Notes: generated by a model from the sequence alone, not told the origin. A stretch of DNA of 64,000 nucleotides from Peromyscus leucopus (GCF_004664715.2 NC_051084.1:63353334-63417333); one strand, 5' to 3'; counted from the stretch's first letter, positions 23,489-35,290 are shown. Made by a program: numbers and translations.

Positions 23489-24500
23489 ATGGCACCACCA
23501 GAACCTAGCGATTCAAAAACAGCAAAACTTGAACATCACAACATAGAAGAAGCAGAAGAAAGTGACCTTAAAAATAACTTTATGAAGATGATAGAGGTCT
23601 TTAAAGAGGAAATGAAAATTTCTCTTAAAGAAATTGAGCAAAAAACAAACAAAAAATTGAAAGAAATCAATAAATCCCTTGAAAAAAGCCAGGAAAACCA
23701 AGAAAAAGCAATTAAACAGGTGAAGGAAAGAGTTCGAGACCTGAAAATTGAAATAGAAACAATAAAGAAGACACAAACTGAGGGAATGTTGGAAATGAAA
23801 AAATCTGAGTAAACAAACAGGAACTACAGATGCAAGCATAACCAACAGAATACAAGAGATGGAAGACAGAATCTCTAGTGTAGAGGATACAATAGAGGAA
23901 ATAGATTCATCAGTCAAAGAAAACACTAGAGCCAAAACTCATAACCAAAAACATTCAGGAAATCTGGGACACCATGAAAAGGCCAAACCTAAGAATAATA
24001 GGGATAGAAGGAGAAGAATACCAACTCAAAGGCACAGAAAATATATTCAACAAAATAATAGAAGAAAACTTTCCCAACTTGAAGAAGGAAATACTTATGA
24101 TGGTACAAGAAGCTTATAGAACACCAAATAGACTAGACCCCCAAATAAGTGCCCTTGCCACCTAATAATTAAACCACTAAACATACAGAATAAAGAATAT
24201 TAAGAACGGCAAAGGAAAAAGGCCAAGTGACTTATAAAGGCAGACTCATCAGAATAACACCTGACTTCTCAATGGAGGCTCTGAAAGCCAAAAGCACAGA
24301 TGTAATGCAGACACTAAGAGATCACAGATGACAGCCCAGACTAATATGCCCAACAAACTTTCAATCACCATAGACAGAGTGAACAAGACATTCTAAGATA
24401 AAACCAGATTTAAACAATACATATTCACAAATCCAGCCCTAAAGAAAGCACTGGAAGGAAAACACCAACCTAGGGAATTTGGATGCACCCACAAAAACAC
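23489..24500 (+). pseudogene. L1 ORF1 (RNA-binding chaperone) pseudogene
   Basis: The ATG at 23489 opens a frame rich in Lys/Glu that runs to a stop at 23810-23812. It starts MAPPEPSDSKTAK and has a long coiled coil ('NKSLEKSQENQEKAIKQV'), as expected for the N-terminal half of L1 ORF1p, which trimerises and binds L1 RNA. The RRM region continues in another frame (23974-24165: 'RPNLRIIGIEGEEYQLKGTE', 'FPNLKKEI', 'EAYRTPNRLD'), and the C-terminal domain persists to about 24500 with further stops ('GQVTYKGRLIRITPDFS'). The reading frame is broken by at least one nonsense change and a frameshift. It is followed within about 100 bp by ORF2, as in rodent L1. Confidence 0.85.
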
Positions 24501-24654
24501 AGGCAGTAGATAACCCCACAGCAGCAAATCCCAAGTAAGGGGAATATACACACAAAACCATGAAAAGATAACAGGAACTAGCAATCACTGGTCACTAATA
24601 CACCCTTAATATCAGTGAACTCAATTTGCCTATAAAGAGAAACAGGCTAACAGA

Positions 24655-25401
24655 ATGGATATGAAAACAGAATCCATCCTTTTGCTGCATACAAGAAACA
24701 CACCTCCATCTGACAGAGGACTGATATCCAGAATATATAAGGAACTCAAGAAATTAGACATCAAAAAGACCAACAGTCCAATTAAGAAATGGGCTATAGA
24801 ACTAAACAGAGAATTCTCAACAGAGGAAACTCAAATGACTGAAAGACATTTAAGGAATTGCTCAACATCCCTAATCATCAGGGAAATGCAAATCAAAACA
24901 ACTCTGAGATACCACCTTACACCTGTTAGAATGGCCAAGATCAAAAACACTGAGGACACTTTATGCTGGAGAGGATGTGGAACTCGGGGAACTCTCCTCC
25001 ACTGCTGGTGGGAATGCAAGCTTGTACAACCACTTTGGAAATCAATATGGCGCTTTCTTAGAAAATTGGGAATCAATCTCCCCCAAGATCCAGCTATACC
25101 ACTCTTGGGCATATACCCAAGAAATGTTCATTCATACCACAAGAGCACTTGCTCAGCTATGTTTATATCAGCATTGTTTGTAATAGCCAAAACCTGGAAA
25201 CAACCTAGATGCCCTTCAACTGAAGAATGGATAAATAAATTGTGGCACATATACACAATGGAATACTACTCAGCAGAGAAAAACAATGACATCATGAGGT
25301 TTGCAGGCAAATGGATGGATCTAGAAAAAATCATCCTGAATGAGGTAACCCAGACTCAGAAAGACAAATATGGTATGTACTCACTCATAGGAGGATACTA
25401 G
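24655..25401 (+). pseudogene. chimeric 248-codon frame: host L1 5' codons plus inserted ORF2 C-terminus
   Basis: Codons 1-17 come from the host L1 ORF2 region but in a shifted frame (the native frame starts one base later and has a TGA). From codon 18 (24706) the frame is the native ORF2 C-terminus of the inserted L1. Visible parts: '[18 protein letters not shown]', the cysteine motif '[12 protein letters not shown]', 'HKSTCSAMF', '[13 protein letters not shown]', and the end 'SLIGGY'. There is no EN or RT domain, so it cannot retrotranspose. The start codon is fortuitous and no promoter is evident. I regard it as a retroelement remnant, not a gene. Confidence 0.75.
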
Positions 25402-26375
25402 ATGTGGAACAAGGATGACTGGATTGCAACTCACATCACCAGTGAGGCTACCTGTAAAACAGGACCCCAAGAAAGACACGGAGATCACCCAATGGCAGAG
25501 AAATGGATGAGATCTACATGAACAGCCTGGACATGAGTGGGAGCAATGAACGGTGAGGGTCGAGGGAAAGAGAGCGGGAGATCCCACCTGGATCAAGAAC
25601 AGAGAGGGAGAACAAGGAATAGGAGACCATGGTAAATGAAGACCACATGAGAAAAGGAAGAAACAAAGTGCTAGAGAGGCCCACAGAAATCCACAAAGAT
25701 ACCCCCACAAAAGACTGCTGGCAATGGTCGAGAGACAGCCGGGACTGACCTACTCTGGTGATGGGATGGCCAAACACCCTACTAGTTGTGCCAGAAACTT
25801 CATCCAAGGACTGAGGAATCTGGATGCAGACATCCACAGCTAGGCCCCCGGGTGGAGCTTTGGGAGTCTAATTAGTGAGAAAGAGGGTTTATATGAGTGA
25901 GAATTGTTGAAACCAAGGTTGGATAAAGCACAGGGACAAATAGCCAAAGGAATGGAAAGACATGAACTATGAATCAAAGGCTGAGGGGCCCCCAACTGGA
26001 TCAGGCCCTCTGAATAGGTGAGACAGTTGATTGGTTTGATCTGTTTGGGAGGCATCTAGGCAGTGGTACCAGGTCCTGGGCTCGCTGCATGAGATAGCTG
26101 TTTGAAACCTGGGACTTATACAGGGACGCTTGGCTCAATCTGGGAGGAGGGGACTGGACTTGCCTGGACTGAGTCTATCAGGTCAATCTCAGTCCTCGGG
26201 GGTGGCCTTGATCTGGAGGTGGTGGGAATGGGGGGTGGGCTGGGGGGAAGGGGAGGGGGTAGGAAGGGGGAGAACAAGGGAATCTGTGGCTGTTATGTAG
26301 AACTGAATAGTATTGTAAAATAAAAAAAAGAAAAAAGAAAAATAAATACTAAAATGTTTCCTTTAAAAAAAAAAA
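24706..26375 (+). mobile_element. younger 5'-truncated L1 inserted in L1 ORF2
   Basis: The insertion begins at 'ccatctgacagaggactg' and ends in A-rich sequence with a poly(A) run at 26364-26377. It is flanked by a 13-bp TSD (aagaaacacacct) at 24693-24705 and 26376-26388. The content is the ORF2 C-terminus, a 3' UTR from about 25402, and a G-rich tract at 26215-26275 with several runs of 3-6 G. The ORF2 piece is open for over 230 codons while the host ORF2 is full of stops, so the insertion is younger than the host element. Confidence 0.92.
26215..26280 (+). other. G-rich tract of L1 3' UTR (G4-capable)
   Basis: Six or more runs of three to six G within ~60 bp. L1 3' UTRs are known to carry such polypurine tracts. 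Similar tracts lie at 17185-17230, 21215-21260 and 31290-31350. Confidence 0.7.
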
Positions 26376-29300
26376 AAGAAACACACCTCAACTTCAAAGA
26401 CACTACCTCAGAGTAAAAGGCTAGGAAAAGACTTCCCAATGAAATGGACTTAAGAAGCAAGCTGGTGTAGCTATCCTAATGTCTAACAAAGTACACTTCA
26501 AACTAAAATCAATCCAAAAAGATCTGGAAGGGCATTACATATTCATCACAGGAAAAATCCACCAAGATGAAGTCTCAATTATGAACATTTATGCCCCAAA
26601 TACAAGGGCACCCACATAAGTTAAAAAAAAACATTACTAAAGCTTAAATCACACATGAAAACCCACAAACTAGTAGTGGGAGACTTTAACACCCCACTCT
26701 TACCAGTGTACAGATTTGCCAGACAAAACTTAATGGAGAAATAAGGGAACTAACAGATATTATGAATCAAATGGACTTAAGGGATATCTAAAGAACATTC
26801 CACCCTAACAAAAAAGAATATACATTCTTCTCAGCACCCCATGGAAGCTTCTCTAAAATCTACCTATCTCAACAGATACAAAAAAAAAAATAGAATAACT
26901 CCCGTATTTTGTAAGACCATGATGGCTTAAAGTTAGAGTTCAACAATGGAAATTACAGAAAGCCTACAATCTCATGGAAACTGAGTAATGCTCAACTGAA
27001 TCAACAATGGATCAAGGAAGAAATAAAGAAAAAAATTAAAGACTTCCTAGAATTCAATGAAAATGAATGTACAACATACCTAAACTTATGGGACACTATG
27101 AAAGCAGTGCTAAGAAGGAAATTCAGAGCACTAAATGCCCACATAAAGAAGTTGCAGAAATCTCACATTAGCAACTTAACAGCACACCTGAAAGCTCTAG
27201 AACAAAAAGAAGCAAACTCACCCAGAAGGAGTAGACTCCAGGAAATAATCAAATTGAGGGCTGAAATCAATAAAATTGATACAAAGAGAACAATACAAAG
27301 AATCAATGAAACAAAGAGTTTGTTCTTTGAGAAAAAAAACAAGACGGACAAGCACTTATCCAAACTAACCAAAAGGCAGAGAGAAAACATCCAAATTAAC
27401 AAAATCAGTAATGAAAAGAGAGATATAACAACAGACAATGAAGAAATCCAGAGAATCATCAGGTCACAGGAAAATCTAAAAGAAATGGACAATTTCATGG
27501 ATAGGTACCACATACCAAAATTAAATCAAGACCAGACAAACACTTTAAATAAAACTATAACCCCTAAGGAAATAGAAACAGTCATTAAAATTCTCCTAAC
27601 CAAAAAATGCTCAAGACCAGATAGTTTCAGTGCATAATTCTACAAGATTTTAAAAGAAGAGCTACTACCAATACTCTTCAAATTGTTCCACACAATACAA
27701 ACAGAAGGAATATTACCAAATTCTTTTTATGAAGCAACAATTACTCTGATACCCAAACAATACAAAGATGCAAAAAAGAAAGAGAATTACAGACCAATCT
27801 CCTTTATGTACATTGATGCAAAAATACTCAATAAAATACTGGCAGACTGAATCCAAAAACACACGCACATAAAAATCATCCACTATGAACAAGTAGGCTT
27901 CATGCCAGAGATGCAAGGATGATTCAACATACAAAAATCTGTCTAATTACACCATGTAAATAAACTGAAAGAAGAAAAACAACAACCACATGATCATCCT
28001 AGTCAATGCTGAGAAAGCCTTCATGATAAAGGTCTTGGAGAGATCAGGAATGCAAGGAACCTACCTGCATGTAATAAAGGCAATTTACAGCAAACTGACA
28101 GCCAACATCAACTTAAATGGAGAGAAACTCAAAGCGATTCCATTAAAATCAGAACAAGACAAGGCTGTCTATTCTCCCCATATTTATTCAATATAGTACT
28201 CAAAGTCCTAGCTAGAACAATAAGACAATGAAAGAAGATCAAGGGAGATACAACTTGGAAAGGAAGAAGTCAAACTTTCACTATTTGCAGATGATACGAT
28301 ACTATACATAAATGACCCCCAAACTTCTACCAGGGAACTCCTACAGCTGATAAACACCTTAAAGCAATGTGGCAGGATACAAGATTAACTAAAAAAAAAA
28401 AAAACCAGTAACTATCCTATATACAAACAATAAACAGACTGAGAAAGAAATCAGAGAAATATCACTCTTTACAATAGCCACAAATGATATAAAATGCCTT
28501 GGGGGTACTTCTAACTAAACAAATGAAAGACCTACATGACAAGAACTTTAAGTCTTTGAAGAAAGAAATTGAAGAAGATGTCAGAAAATGGAAAGATCTC
28601 CCATGCTCATGGATAGGTAGGATTAACATAGTAAAAATGGCAATCTTCCAAAAGCAATTTACAGATTCAATGTAATATCCATCAAAATCCCAACAATTAT
28701 TCACAGACCTGGAAAGAACAATACTCAACTTCATATGGAAAAACAAAAAACCCAAGATAGCTAAACAATCCTGTACAATAAAGTAACCTCTGGAGGCATC
28801 ACTATCCCTGACCTCAAGCTCTACTAAAGCACTATAGTAATAAAAACAGCTTGGTCTTAGCATAAAAACCAACATGTGGACCAATGAAATTGAATTGAAG
28901 ACCCTGATATTAACCCACACACCTATGGACACCTGATTTTTGACAAAGAATTCAAAACTATGCAATGGAAAAAAGAAAGCTTCTTTAACCAATGTTGCTG
29001 GCATATCTGGATGTCAACACAAAGAGGGTTGCAAATAGATCCATATCTACTGCCATGCACAAAACTCAAGTCCAAGTGCATCAAAGACCTCAATATAAAC
29101 CCAGTTATACTGAACCTGATAGAAGAGAAAGTAGGAAGTAGTCTGGAACGAATTGGCACAAGAGACCACTTCCTAAATATAACACTAGTAGCACTCAGCG
29201 AGCAATAATTAATAAATGGGACCTCCTGAAAGTGGGAAGCTTCTGTAAGGAAAAGGACACAGTAAATAAGACAAAACAACAGCCTACAGAATGGGAAAAG

Positions 29301-29941
29301 ATCTTCACTAACCCCACATCTGACAGAGGGTTGATCTCCAAAATATATAAAGAATTCAATAAACTAGACATCAAAATACCAAACAACCCAATTACAAAAT
29401 GGGCTACAGATCTAAACAGAGAATTTTCAACAGAAGAGTCTTGAGTGGCCGAAATACATTTAAAAATTTGCTCAACATTCTTAGCCATCAGGGTAATGCA
29501 AATCAAATCCACTCTGAGATACCATCTTACACCTGTCAGAATGGCTAAGATAAAAAACACTGATAACAGCTTATGTTGCAGAGGATGTGAAACAAGGGGA
29601 ACTCTCCTCCACTGTTGGTGAGGGTGCAAACTTGTACAGACACTTTGGAAATCAGTATGTCAGTTTCTCAGATAATTGGGAATCAATCTTCCTCAAGACC
29701 GAGCTACACCACTCTTGGGGATATACCCAAGGAATGCCCATACCACATGGACACATGCTCAACTATGTTCATAGCAGCATTATTCATAATAGCCAGAACC
29801 TGAAAACAACCTAGATGCCCCTCAACTGAAGAATGGATAAGAAAACGTGGTGCATTTACACAATGGAGTACTACTCAGCATTAAAACACAATGGCATCAT
29901 GAAATTTGCAGGCAACTGCATGGAACTAGAAAATATCATCC

Positions 29942-30408
29942 TATGGTGATATTTTAATTGTACTGAAATGTGATTTTATTCGTATGTTAATAAATAAAGT
30001 TGCCTGGGGGTCAGAGCTAATAGCAAGCCATAGCAGAGCTGGGTTTTCATGGTGCTCGCCTTTAATCCCAGCACTTGGTAGGCAGAGCTAGGTAGATCTC
30101 TGTGTGGTCAAGGATACAGGCAGCATTGGAGACGCATGCCTTTAATCTCAATACCATAGAAGACCTGGAGGGCTATACATATAGGCAGTGACGAGGCAGT
30201 CATGTGGTTGGGTTTACAGCCAATGAGAAGGCAGAACAGAAAGTCTATATAAAGACAAACAGACAGGAAGTAGGTCTCTTTCGGAGAGGTCTCTTGGCTT
30301 AAAAGGCTAGCTGCAGCAGGCGGGTAAGTCCCTTAGTTCTGATCTCTTGGCTTTTCTTTGCATTGGTTCTGTGTTTCTTATTTAATAAGACAGTTGCTTA
30401 CATCAACA
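29942..30408 (+). mobile_element. ERV solo LTR, 467 bp (copy A)
   Basis: L1 ORF2 is interrupted by an element starting 'tatggtgatattttaatt' and ending 'gcttacatcaaca'. An exact 6-bp TSD (tcatcc) lies at 29936-29941 and 30409-30414. The LTR carries 'ttaataaataaagttgcctg', a B1-like block ('cgcctttaatcccagcactt', 'gcagagctaggtagatctct') and 'gtctatataaagaca' as TATA-like box. The 5' dinucleotide is TA instead of TG, as in copy B. Same family as 36791-37257 and 53492-53912. Confidence 0.9.
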
Positions 30409-30479
30409 TCATCCCAAGTAAGGCAACCCAGACTCAGGACAAATATGGTACGTACTCACTTATGAGTGGATACTAGATG

Positions 30480-31400
30480 TAAAACAAATGATAACCAGAC
30501 AAAAACCCATAGCTCCAGAGAAGCTAGCTAGCAAGGAGAACCCTAAGAGGTATACATGGATTGCCCTGGGAAGGGGAAATAGGAGTAAACTAGGGATGAG
30601 GGGTGAGGCAATGGAGGATGGAGGATACAGGACAAGATCATGAGAGAATGGGATGGTTGAGCTGGAGCAGGGTTGGAGGGGGGGAGCACTCCATGATGGA
30701 GGGAGAGGACATGGGGATAGGGAGAGGCCAGTTGCTGGGGAGGTTCCCAAGGATCCCCAAGGATGGTCCCAGCTTAGACTTCTAGCAATAGTGGAGAGAG
30801 AGCCTGAATTGGCTTACCCCAGTAATCAGACCAGTGAATACTCTAAATGTCATCATAGAGCCTTCATCTAGTAACTGATGAAATCAGATGCAGAGATCCA
30901 TAGCCAGGCAGAGCTCCAGGAGTCCAGTTGAAGAGAGAGACGAGGGATTCTATGAGCAAGGGGCATTAACATCATGATGGGGAAATCTACACAGAAAACC
31001 AAACCAATTTAGTGGGAACTCATGAAATTTAGACCAACAGCTGTAAAGCCTCCATGGGACTGGACTAGGCCCTCTGCATAAGTGAGACAGTTGTATAGCT
31101 TGCTCTGCTTAAGGGACCCCTGGCAGTGGGATCATGATCCATCCCTGGTGTATGAGCTGGCATTTTGGAAGCCATTACCTGTGGTGGGACACCTTCAACA
31201 GCCTTTATACAGGGGGAGGGGCTTGGATCTGACTGTACTGAATGACAGGCTCTGTAGACTCCCAATGGGAGACCTTGCCTTGTTGGAGAAGGGAATGGGG
31301 GGTTAGTTGTGGGGGGGAGGCAGGAGGAGTAGGAGGAGGGAGGAGAGGGGGATCTGCAATTGGTTTGTAAAATAAATTTAAAAATTTCTTCATTAAACAA
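30480..31400 (+). mobile_element. L1 3' UTR of the host element
   Basis: Follows ORF2 ('cacttatgagtggatactag'). Contains 'gaagctagctagcaaggaga', 'catgatggggaaatctacac', 'gacccctggcagtgggatca' and the G-rich tract 31290-31350, ending 'gtaaaataaatttaaaaatt'. The 96-, 111- and 67-codon minus-strand frames here are by-products of the purine bias. Confidence 0.8.
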
Positions 31401-31654
31401 AGGATCAATGAGAGGAATTGAATGAATTTACTTTTTTTTTGAAAACTACCCTTACTAGATAGTCACGAAAAGATGGATTGAATGAATTATAACTACTACA
31501 GTCATACTTGGTATATCCCACTCTAGATTATATAGGAATGTGGGTTGAAAATTTCGGTGTATTCATTCACTCTGTGGATGTTTTGTGAGATTGGTTAATT
31601 GTATTAAGAATAGTGAACAGGTTATGATAAATAAAGGAAACTCAAGTTAAAAAA

Positions 31655-31862
31655 AAAAAGATTCTTCTCTCCTACAATTCATCCTGACCACATTTTCCTT
31701 CCCTCCACTCCTCACAGCTTTACCCTACCTATCCCAGATGTACTCCCCCTCTTCCATTTCCCTTTAGAAAAGAGCAGGCCTCCAAGAGACCACAACCAGA
31801 AAAAACAAAACAGGATACAATAAGACAAGACAAAAGCCCTCATGTCTGATGTGTCAGGTGTA
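31655..31862 (+). repeat. pyrimidine-biased rodent repeat fragment
   Basis: 'agaaaagagcaggcctccaa', 'gagaccacaaccagaaaaaa' and 'caataagacaagacaaaagc' form a block I associate with an old dispersed rodent repeat. A related start may be present at 63810-63905. Name not assigned. Confidence 0.45.
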
Positions 31863-32074
31863 ATGTCCTTACTTGAACAAACCAGTATGCAGCACCGTGC
31901 CATGACCTCTGCCTCAGCCCCTGCCTCTGAGATCCAGACCTGTTTGAGTTCCTGTCCTGACTCCCTTCAGTGATAAACAGCAATGGTGAGTTGTAAACTA
32001 AATAAACCCTTTCTTCTACAACTTACTTTTGGGTCATTGTGTTTTGTCAAAGCAGTAGAAACCATAACTAAGAC
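31863..32074 (+). repeat. 3' part of a MaLR-type LTR
   Basis: 'tgataaacagcaatggtgag', 'aaataaaccctttcttctac', 'agcagtagaaaccataacta' and the end 'agaca'. This is the usual 3' half of a rodent MaLR-type LTR, with AATAAA before the end. Confidence 0.55.
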
Positions 32075-33050
32075 ATCCAGGCTGGCCAAGGTAACCCAAC
32101 TAGAGTTTCAAAGACTGATGATTTCTTTCTTAGAGTAATTATCTACAAGCCAGGCAGTAGTGGAGCTTAGTTTTTTATAATTCAAGTTTTTCTATTTGCT
32201 CAGATGCTTTAGTTTGAGAAGCATGAAAAAGAAACTGAACTTCAAGCTACTCTTGAAGGGTGGTGCACTAGATATGATCATGGAAAGCCTGCTGTATATC
32301 TGTATTCTCCTTTAAAACCTTTAATGGGATGTTGTGCTGTTACCTGGAATCTTCAGTATGCTCCTGTAGGGCAGGGACTAAGTATCACACATGGGTACAG
32401 GTCATTCCAAGCTTTAGTAAAAGATTTCAATGTCTGTTGGGAAGAACATTAGTTGAATTAGTCATTTCCTCTGTAGTCTCTCTATACCTTCTGGAGAAAG
32501 AAGAGGGGAATGTTTACAATTGCAAACAATTTCATTTTGTGTGTTTTTGCTCATGGCCCAAATATGAATTGTCACAGCAGCCTCATTTACTGAAGCCTTC
32601 TTCTTCAGCTGGAACTATCTGGGGGAGATGGCAGGTAGTAGCAAATAGGTCCTAACTGGAGCAAGTAGGCTCCTGGAAAGTTCAATAAAAACGTATACAT
32701 TTTCTCTTCTTTCTCTAACCTATGATCTCCCTCAGCTTCCTGTCGTAAGGTCATGACATGAGGTCAGCAGCTTTCTTTTCCTTCCCTCCCCACCACCATA
32801 ATAATTTAATTCAGGCACACTGTAATGTAGCCTACCAACTACAAACTATAACCTCTATGCTGGGACCCCAAATAAATCTTTTCTGAACCTGTTCTATATA
32901 GCAGTTTGTTACAATTTTAAGAAGATAACAGAAAAATTGGGGCCAGAAATGCTGTCATTGCAGCTTTACCCAACCATGTGATTCTTAGAAACCATCAGAA
33001 CCGGTCTGTGGCAAAAATTTGAATATATATCCGGTTGTGTGCTTCAGAAG
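32075..33050. other. unique sequence
   Basis: No recognised gene. A 108-codon frame at 32329-32655 has no domain signature; it ends near 'caataaaaacg'. Confidence 0.4.
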
Positions 33051-33058
33051 CCCTAGGG

Positions 33059-33267
33059 CAGTGGTTTTCACCCTTCCGAACGCTGTAATCCTTTAACCCA
33101 GTTCCTCATGGCTATGGTTGTGGTGACCCCTAACCATAAAATTATTTCATTGCTACTTTATAACTGTAATTTTACTGCTGTTATTAATCATATGGTAAAT
33201 ATCTGATATGCAGGATAGCTGATATGCGACTCTAAAAGGGTTGAGATGCATGGGTTGAGAACCACTG
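33059..33267. mobile_element. hAT-type MITE (URR1-like)
   Basis: Terminal inverted repeats: the left end 'cagtggttttcaccctt' pairs with the right end 'ggttgagaaccactg' with a few mismatches. The 8-bp TSD (ccctaggg at 33051-33058, ccctagga at 33268-33275) matches 7/8. The interior ('ttgtggtgacccctaaccat', 'ctactttataactgtaattt') matches the rodent URR1-type non-autonomous hAT family. No transposase. Confidence 0.9.
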
Positions 33268-33458
33268 CCCTAGGATGTCAAATCTGTATTTCAGTTCAGG
33301 GACCAGTATTATGTTAGTATTATGTTAAGCACTACACTACACAGTCATATTCTACATAAATATTTCATTTTTTTAAACCAGAGTTGTATAGTTTTCAGTT
33401 TATATGGCTTTATAGAATGAATAGCTACTTCACTTTTTGAATGACTGTAAATGTCATT

Positions 33459-33484
33459 TGTGTGTGTGTGTGTGTGTGTGTGTG
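33459..33484. repeat. (TG)n microsatellite
   Basis: About 13 TG units. Confidence 0.95.
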
Positions 33485-33489
33485 CTTTA

Positions 33490-34149
33490 ATGTTCACTTC
33501 CAGTGTACAGACATATAACTAATTTTTGTATGTGTTTTATTTTGTGAATAATATACCTGGTGTTAGGCAGTACTATAAAAATGAAGTGTTTTTACTTTTT
33601 GGAGGCTGGAAGGCCAGTGTCAGAAAGCTCCTTTGTTTGGTCTTTGGTGAAAACAATCTAGCTCTATTAAACATAGCTGATGGCCCTACAGTGCCAGAGA
33701 GAGAATGTCACACCTGAGACAGAAGCAGGAGAGATTAAGAGGACATTCCAGACATGCCTGCAGTCACCTGCACTGATACCCGCTTGAAAAACATCAACTT
33801 CTCCCATGTTTCAGGAAGTTGTTGGCTAATCCCATGATGTTCATACTGTGATTCCACCATCGGGCCTGTCTTGCCAGTCCAGTCACTATTATATTTCCCA
33901 GAGTTCATAAACTGAGTAGGATTGATGAGTACTTTCTTTTCTGTGGTAGCGTGCATATTGCCTTTAGGAACTATGAAAGCTAGCCAATAGGAATGAAGCC
34001 TCCAGGTCAGCACCAGCTTGACATCTCCATGTTCTGTGACTGGTTCATGGTGTCATTAACAACAGGGTCTTAGCATCAAGTTCTGGAGGGTAACCAGCAT
34101 CATCAACAATAGCCAGTAATGTTTGTGGCTCTATGGGACCTCACTATCT
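33490..34149. other. unique sequence
   Basis: Nothing recognised. Confidence 0.4.
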
Positions 34150-34960
34150 AACAAATCCAAAATAGATAACCATTGGTGACATGGAAATTTTATTTGTTAG
34201 TTTGTGATGCTGTGATATCTAGTAGGGTATTGCCATCCTTAAAATTCTCTCCTCTCTTTCTCTCTGTCTCTCTCCACATACACAATACATATAATCTTCT
34301 ATAATAGTAGACATTCATTTGACTTTTTCAAAGAATCTATAGTATTATTTAGCCCTCTCTATATTCCCTCTTCTAACTTGCTTTCCCGTCTCCACACTAG
34401 TCTAACTCTTCTTATTCCGTTATTCCTCTTTAATACTTTGTATTGCGTTGTTCTATCCTCCCCCCCTCCATGGAAAGCTATCTCCCCATGGTCTATTACT
34501 CAATAGGTATTCCAAATCAAGCAGACATATCTGAAGTGCTAAAGCTAACATTCACAAATGAGAGAAGACAAGTGACGTTTGTCTTTCTGGGTCTGGGTTA
34601 TTTCACTTAGAATGATTGTTTCCATATCTGTCCATTTACTTGTGAATTTCTTAATTTCATTTTTCTTTAAACCTGGATAATGTTCCATTGTGTAAGTGCA
34701 CCACATTTCTGTTATCCATTCATCCAGATAATATACATTTAATCTGTTTCCATTTCCTATTGTGATAAATGAGCATGGGTAAGCAGGTAGCTCTACATAA
34801 GGAGAAAGTTTTTTGGGAATATGCCACAGTGTGGTGAGCTGGATATTTGTGCTATTATTGTCCATGTTGATATCAGAATAATACAAGCCTCTTACATGAA
34901 TTGTAAACTGTTTCCCATTCTTCTGTTTTAAGAAAGCGATGATATGGAAATACTATTAAT
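34150..34960 (-). mobile_element. old L1 3' end (ORF2 C-terminus and 3' UTR)
   Basis: Antisense: the minus-strand frame 34545-34886 reads as degraded ORF2 C-terminus ('DEWITEMWCTYTMEHY', 'KWTDMETIILSEITQTQK'). The left part (34230-34540) is the pyrimidine-rich antisense of an L1 3' UTR. The protein differs clearly from the L1 at 24.7 kb, so this is an older lineage. Confidence 0.75.
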
Positions 34961-35144
34961 TTTTAAAATCTTGTTAGAATTCCCCCATGAAAGTATTTGG
35001 ATATGTATATATGCTTTTGAGGAGTCCTTAAAGTTCAATTCTCTTAATATTTATAAAGTAATAAAATAATTTTACTCATATTGAGTGCATGGTAATTATG
35101 CCTTTAACATCATTGGTCCTTTTTTATTTGAGGGGCCAGAGGGA

Positions 35145-35290
35145 AATGGACAAAGATTTTTCAAGTGCTGAAAGAAGAAGATGATATCTCAGAATTATTT
35201 ATTTAACAAAAAGTTCTGTTAGTCATGAAGATGAAATCAAGACAAATCCAGATGATGGGAAACCAAAAAATAAAATCAGTGGTGAGAATG
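35145..35290 (+). repeat. possible ancient L1/HAL1 ORF1 C-terminal fragment
   Basis: 'gatttttcaagtgctgaaag' followed by 'gaagatgaaatcaagacaaa' and 'gatgatgggaaaccaaaaaa' is in the order of the ORF1 C-terminal region of ancient mammalian L1/HAL1 elements (a degraded '...EIKT...' block). Weak, short match from memory. Confidence 0.35.

Larger units (their letters stand above)
24600..30475 (+). pseudogene. L1 ORF2 (endonuclease / reverse transcriptase) pseudogene, interrupted
   Basis: The EN domain start is at 24600-24705 ('[11 protein letters not shown]' in the native frame) and continues from 26389 ('gagtaaaaggctaggaaaag', 'ctatcctaatgtctaacaaa'). The largest open piece (27098-27637, 179 codons) is the EN-RT linker ('RAEINKIDTKRTIQRINETK'). 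RT motifs follow: 'NYRPISF'-type sequence near 27788 and the catalytic block near 28280-28300, read as FADD (YADD/FADD box). The C-terminal part is at 29200-29935 and 30415-30475. Many stops, frameshifts and two insertions abolish function. ORF2p normally nicks target DNA and reverse transcribes L1 RNA. Confidence 0.85.
22715..31400 (+). mobile_element. near-full-length decayed L1 with three nested insertions
   Basis: In order: 5' UTR-like DNA (22715-23488, with repeated 'agacacagaatctgcc'-type units), ORF1 remnant (23489-24500), ORF2 start (~24600-24705), ORF2 remainder (26389-30475) and 3' UTR with G-rich tract (to ~31400). Removing the LTR at 22832-23195, the L1 at 24706-26375 and the LTR at 29942-30408, each with one TSD copy, leaves about 6.16 kb, close to a full rodent L1. 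Both ORFs contain many stops and indels, so it is inactive. The exact 5' edge and the outer TSD were not resolved. Confidence 0.85.

Noticed and set aside
23513..23935. 140-codon minus-strand frame
   Set aside because: Antisense shadow of L1 ORF1, whose Lys/Glu-rich coiled coil gives Phe/Leu-rich antisense.
28462..29004. 180-codon minus-strand frame
   Set aside because: Antisense shadow of L1 ORF2.
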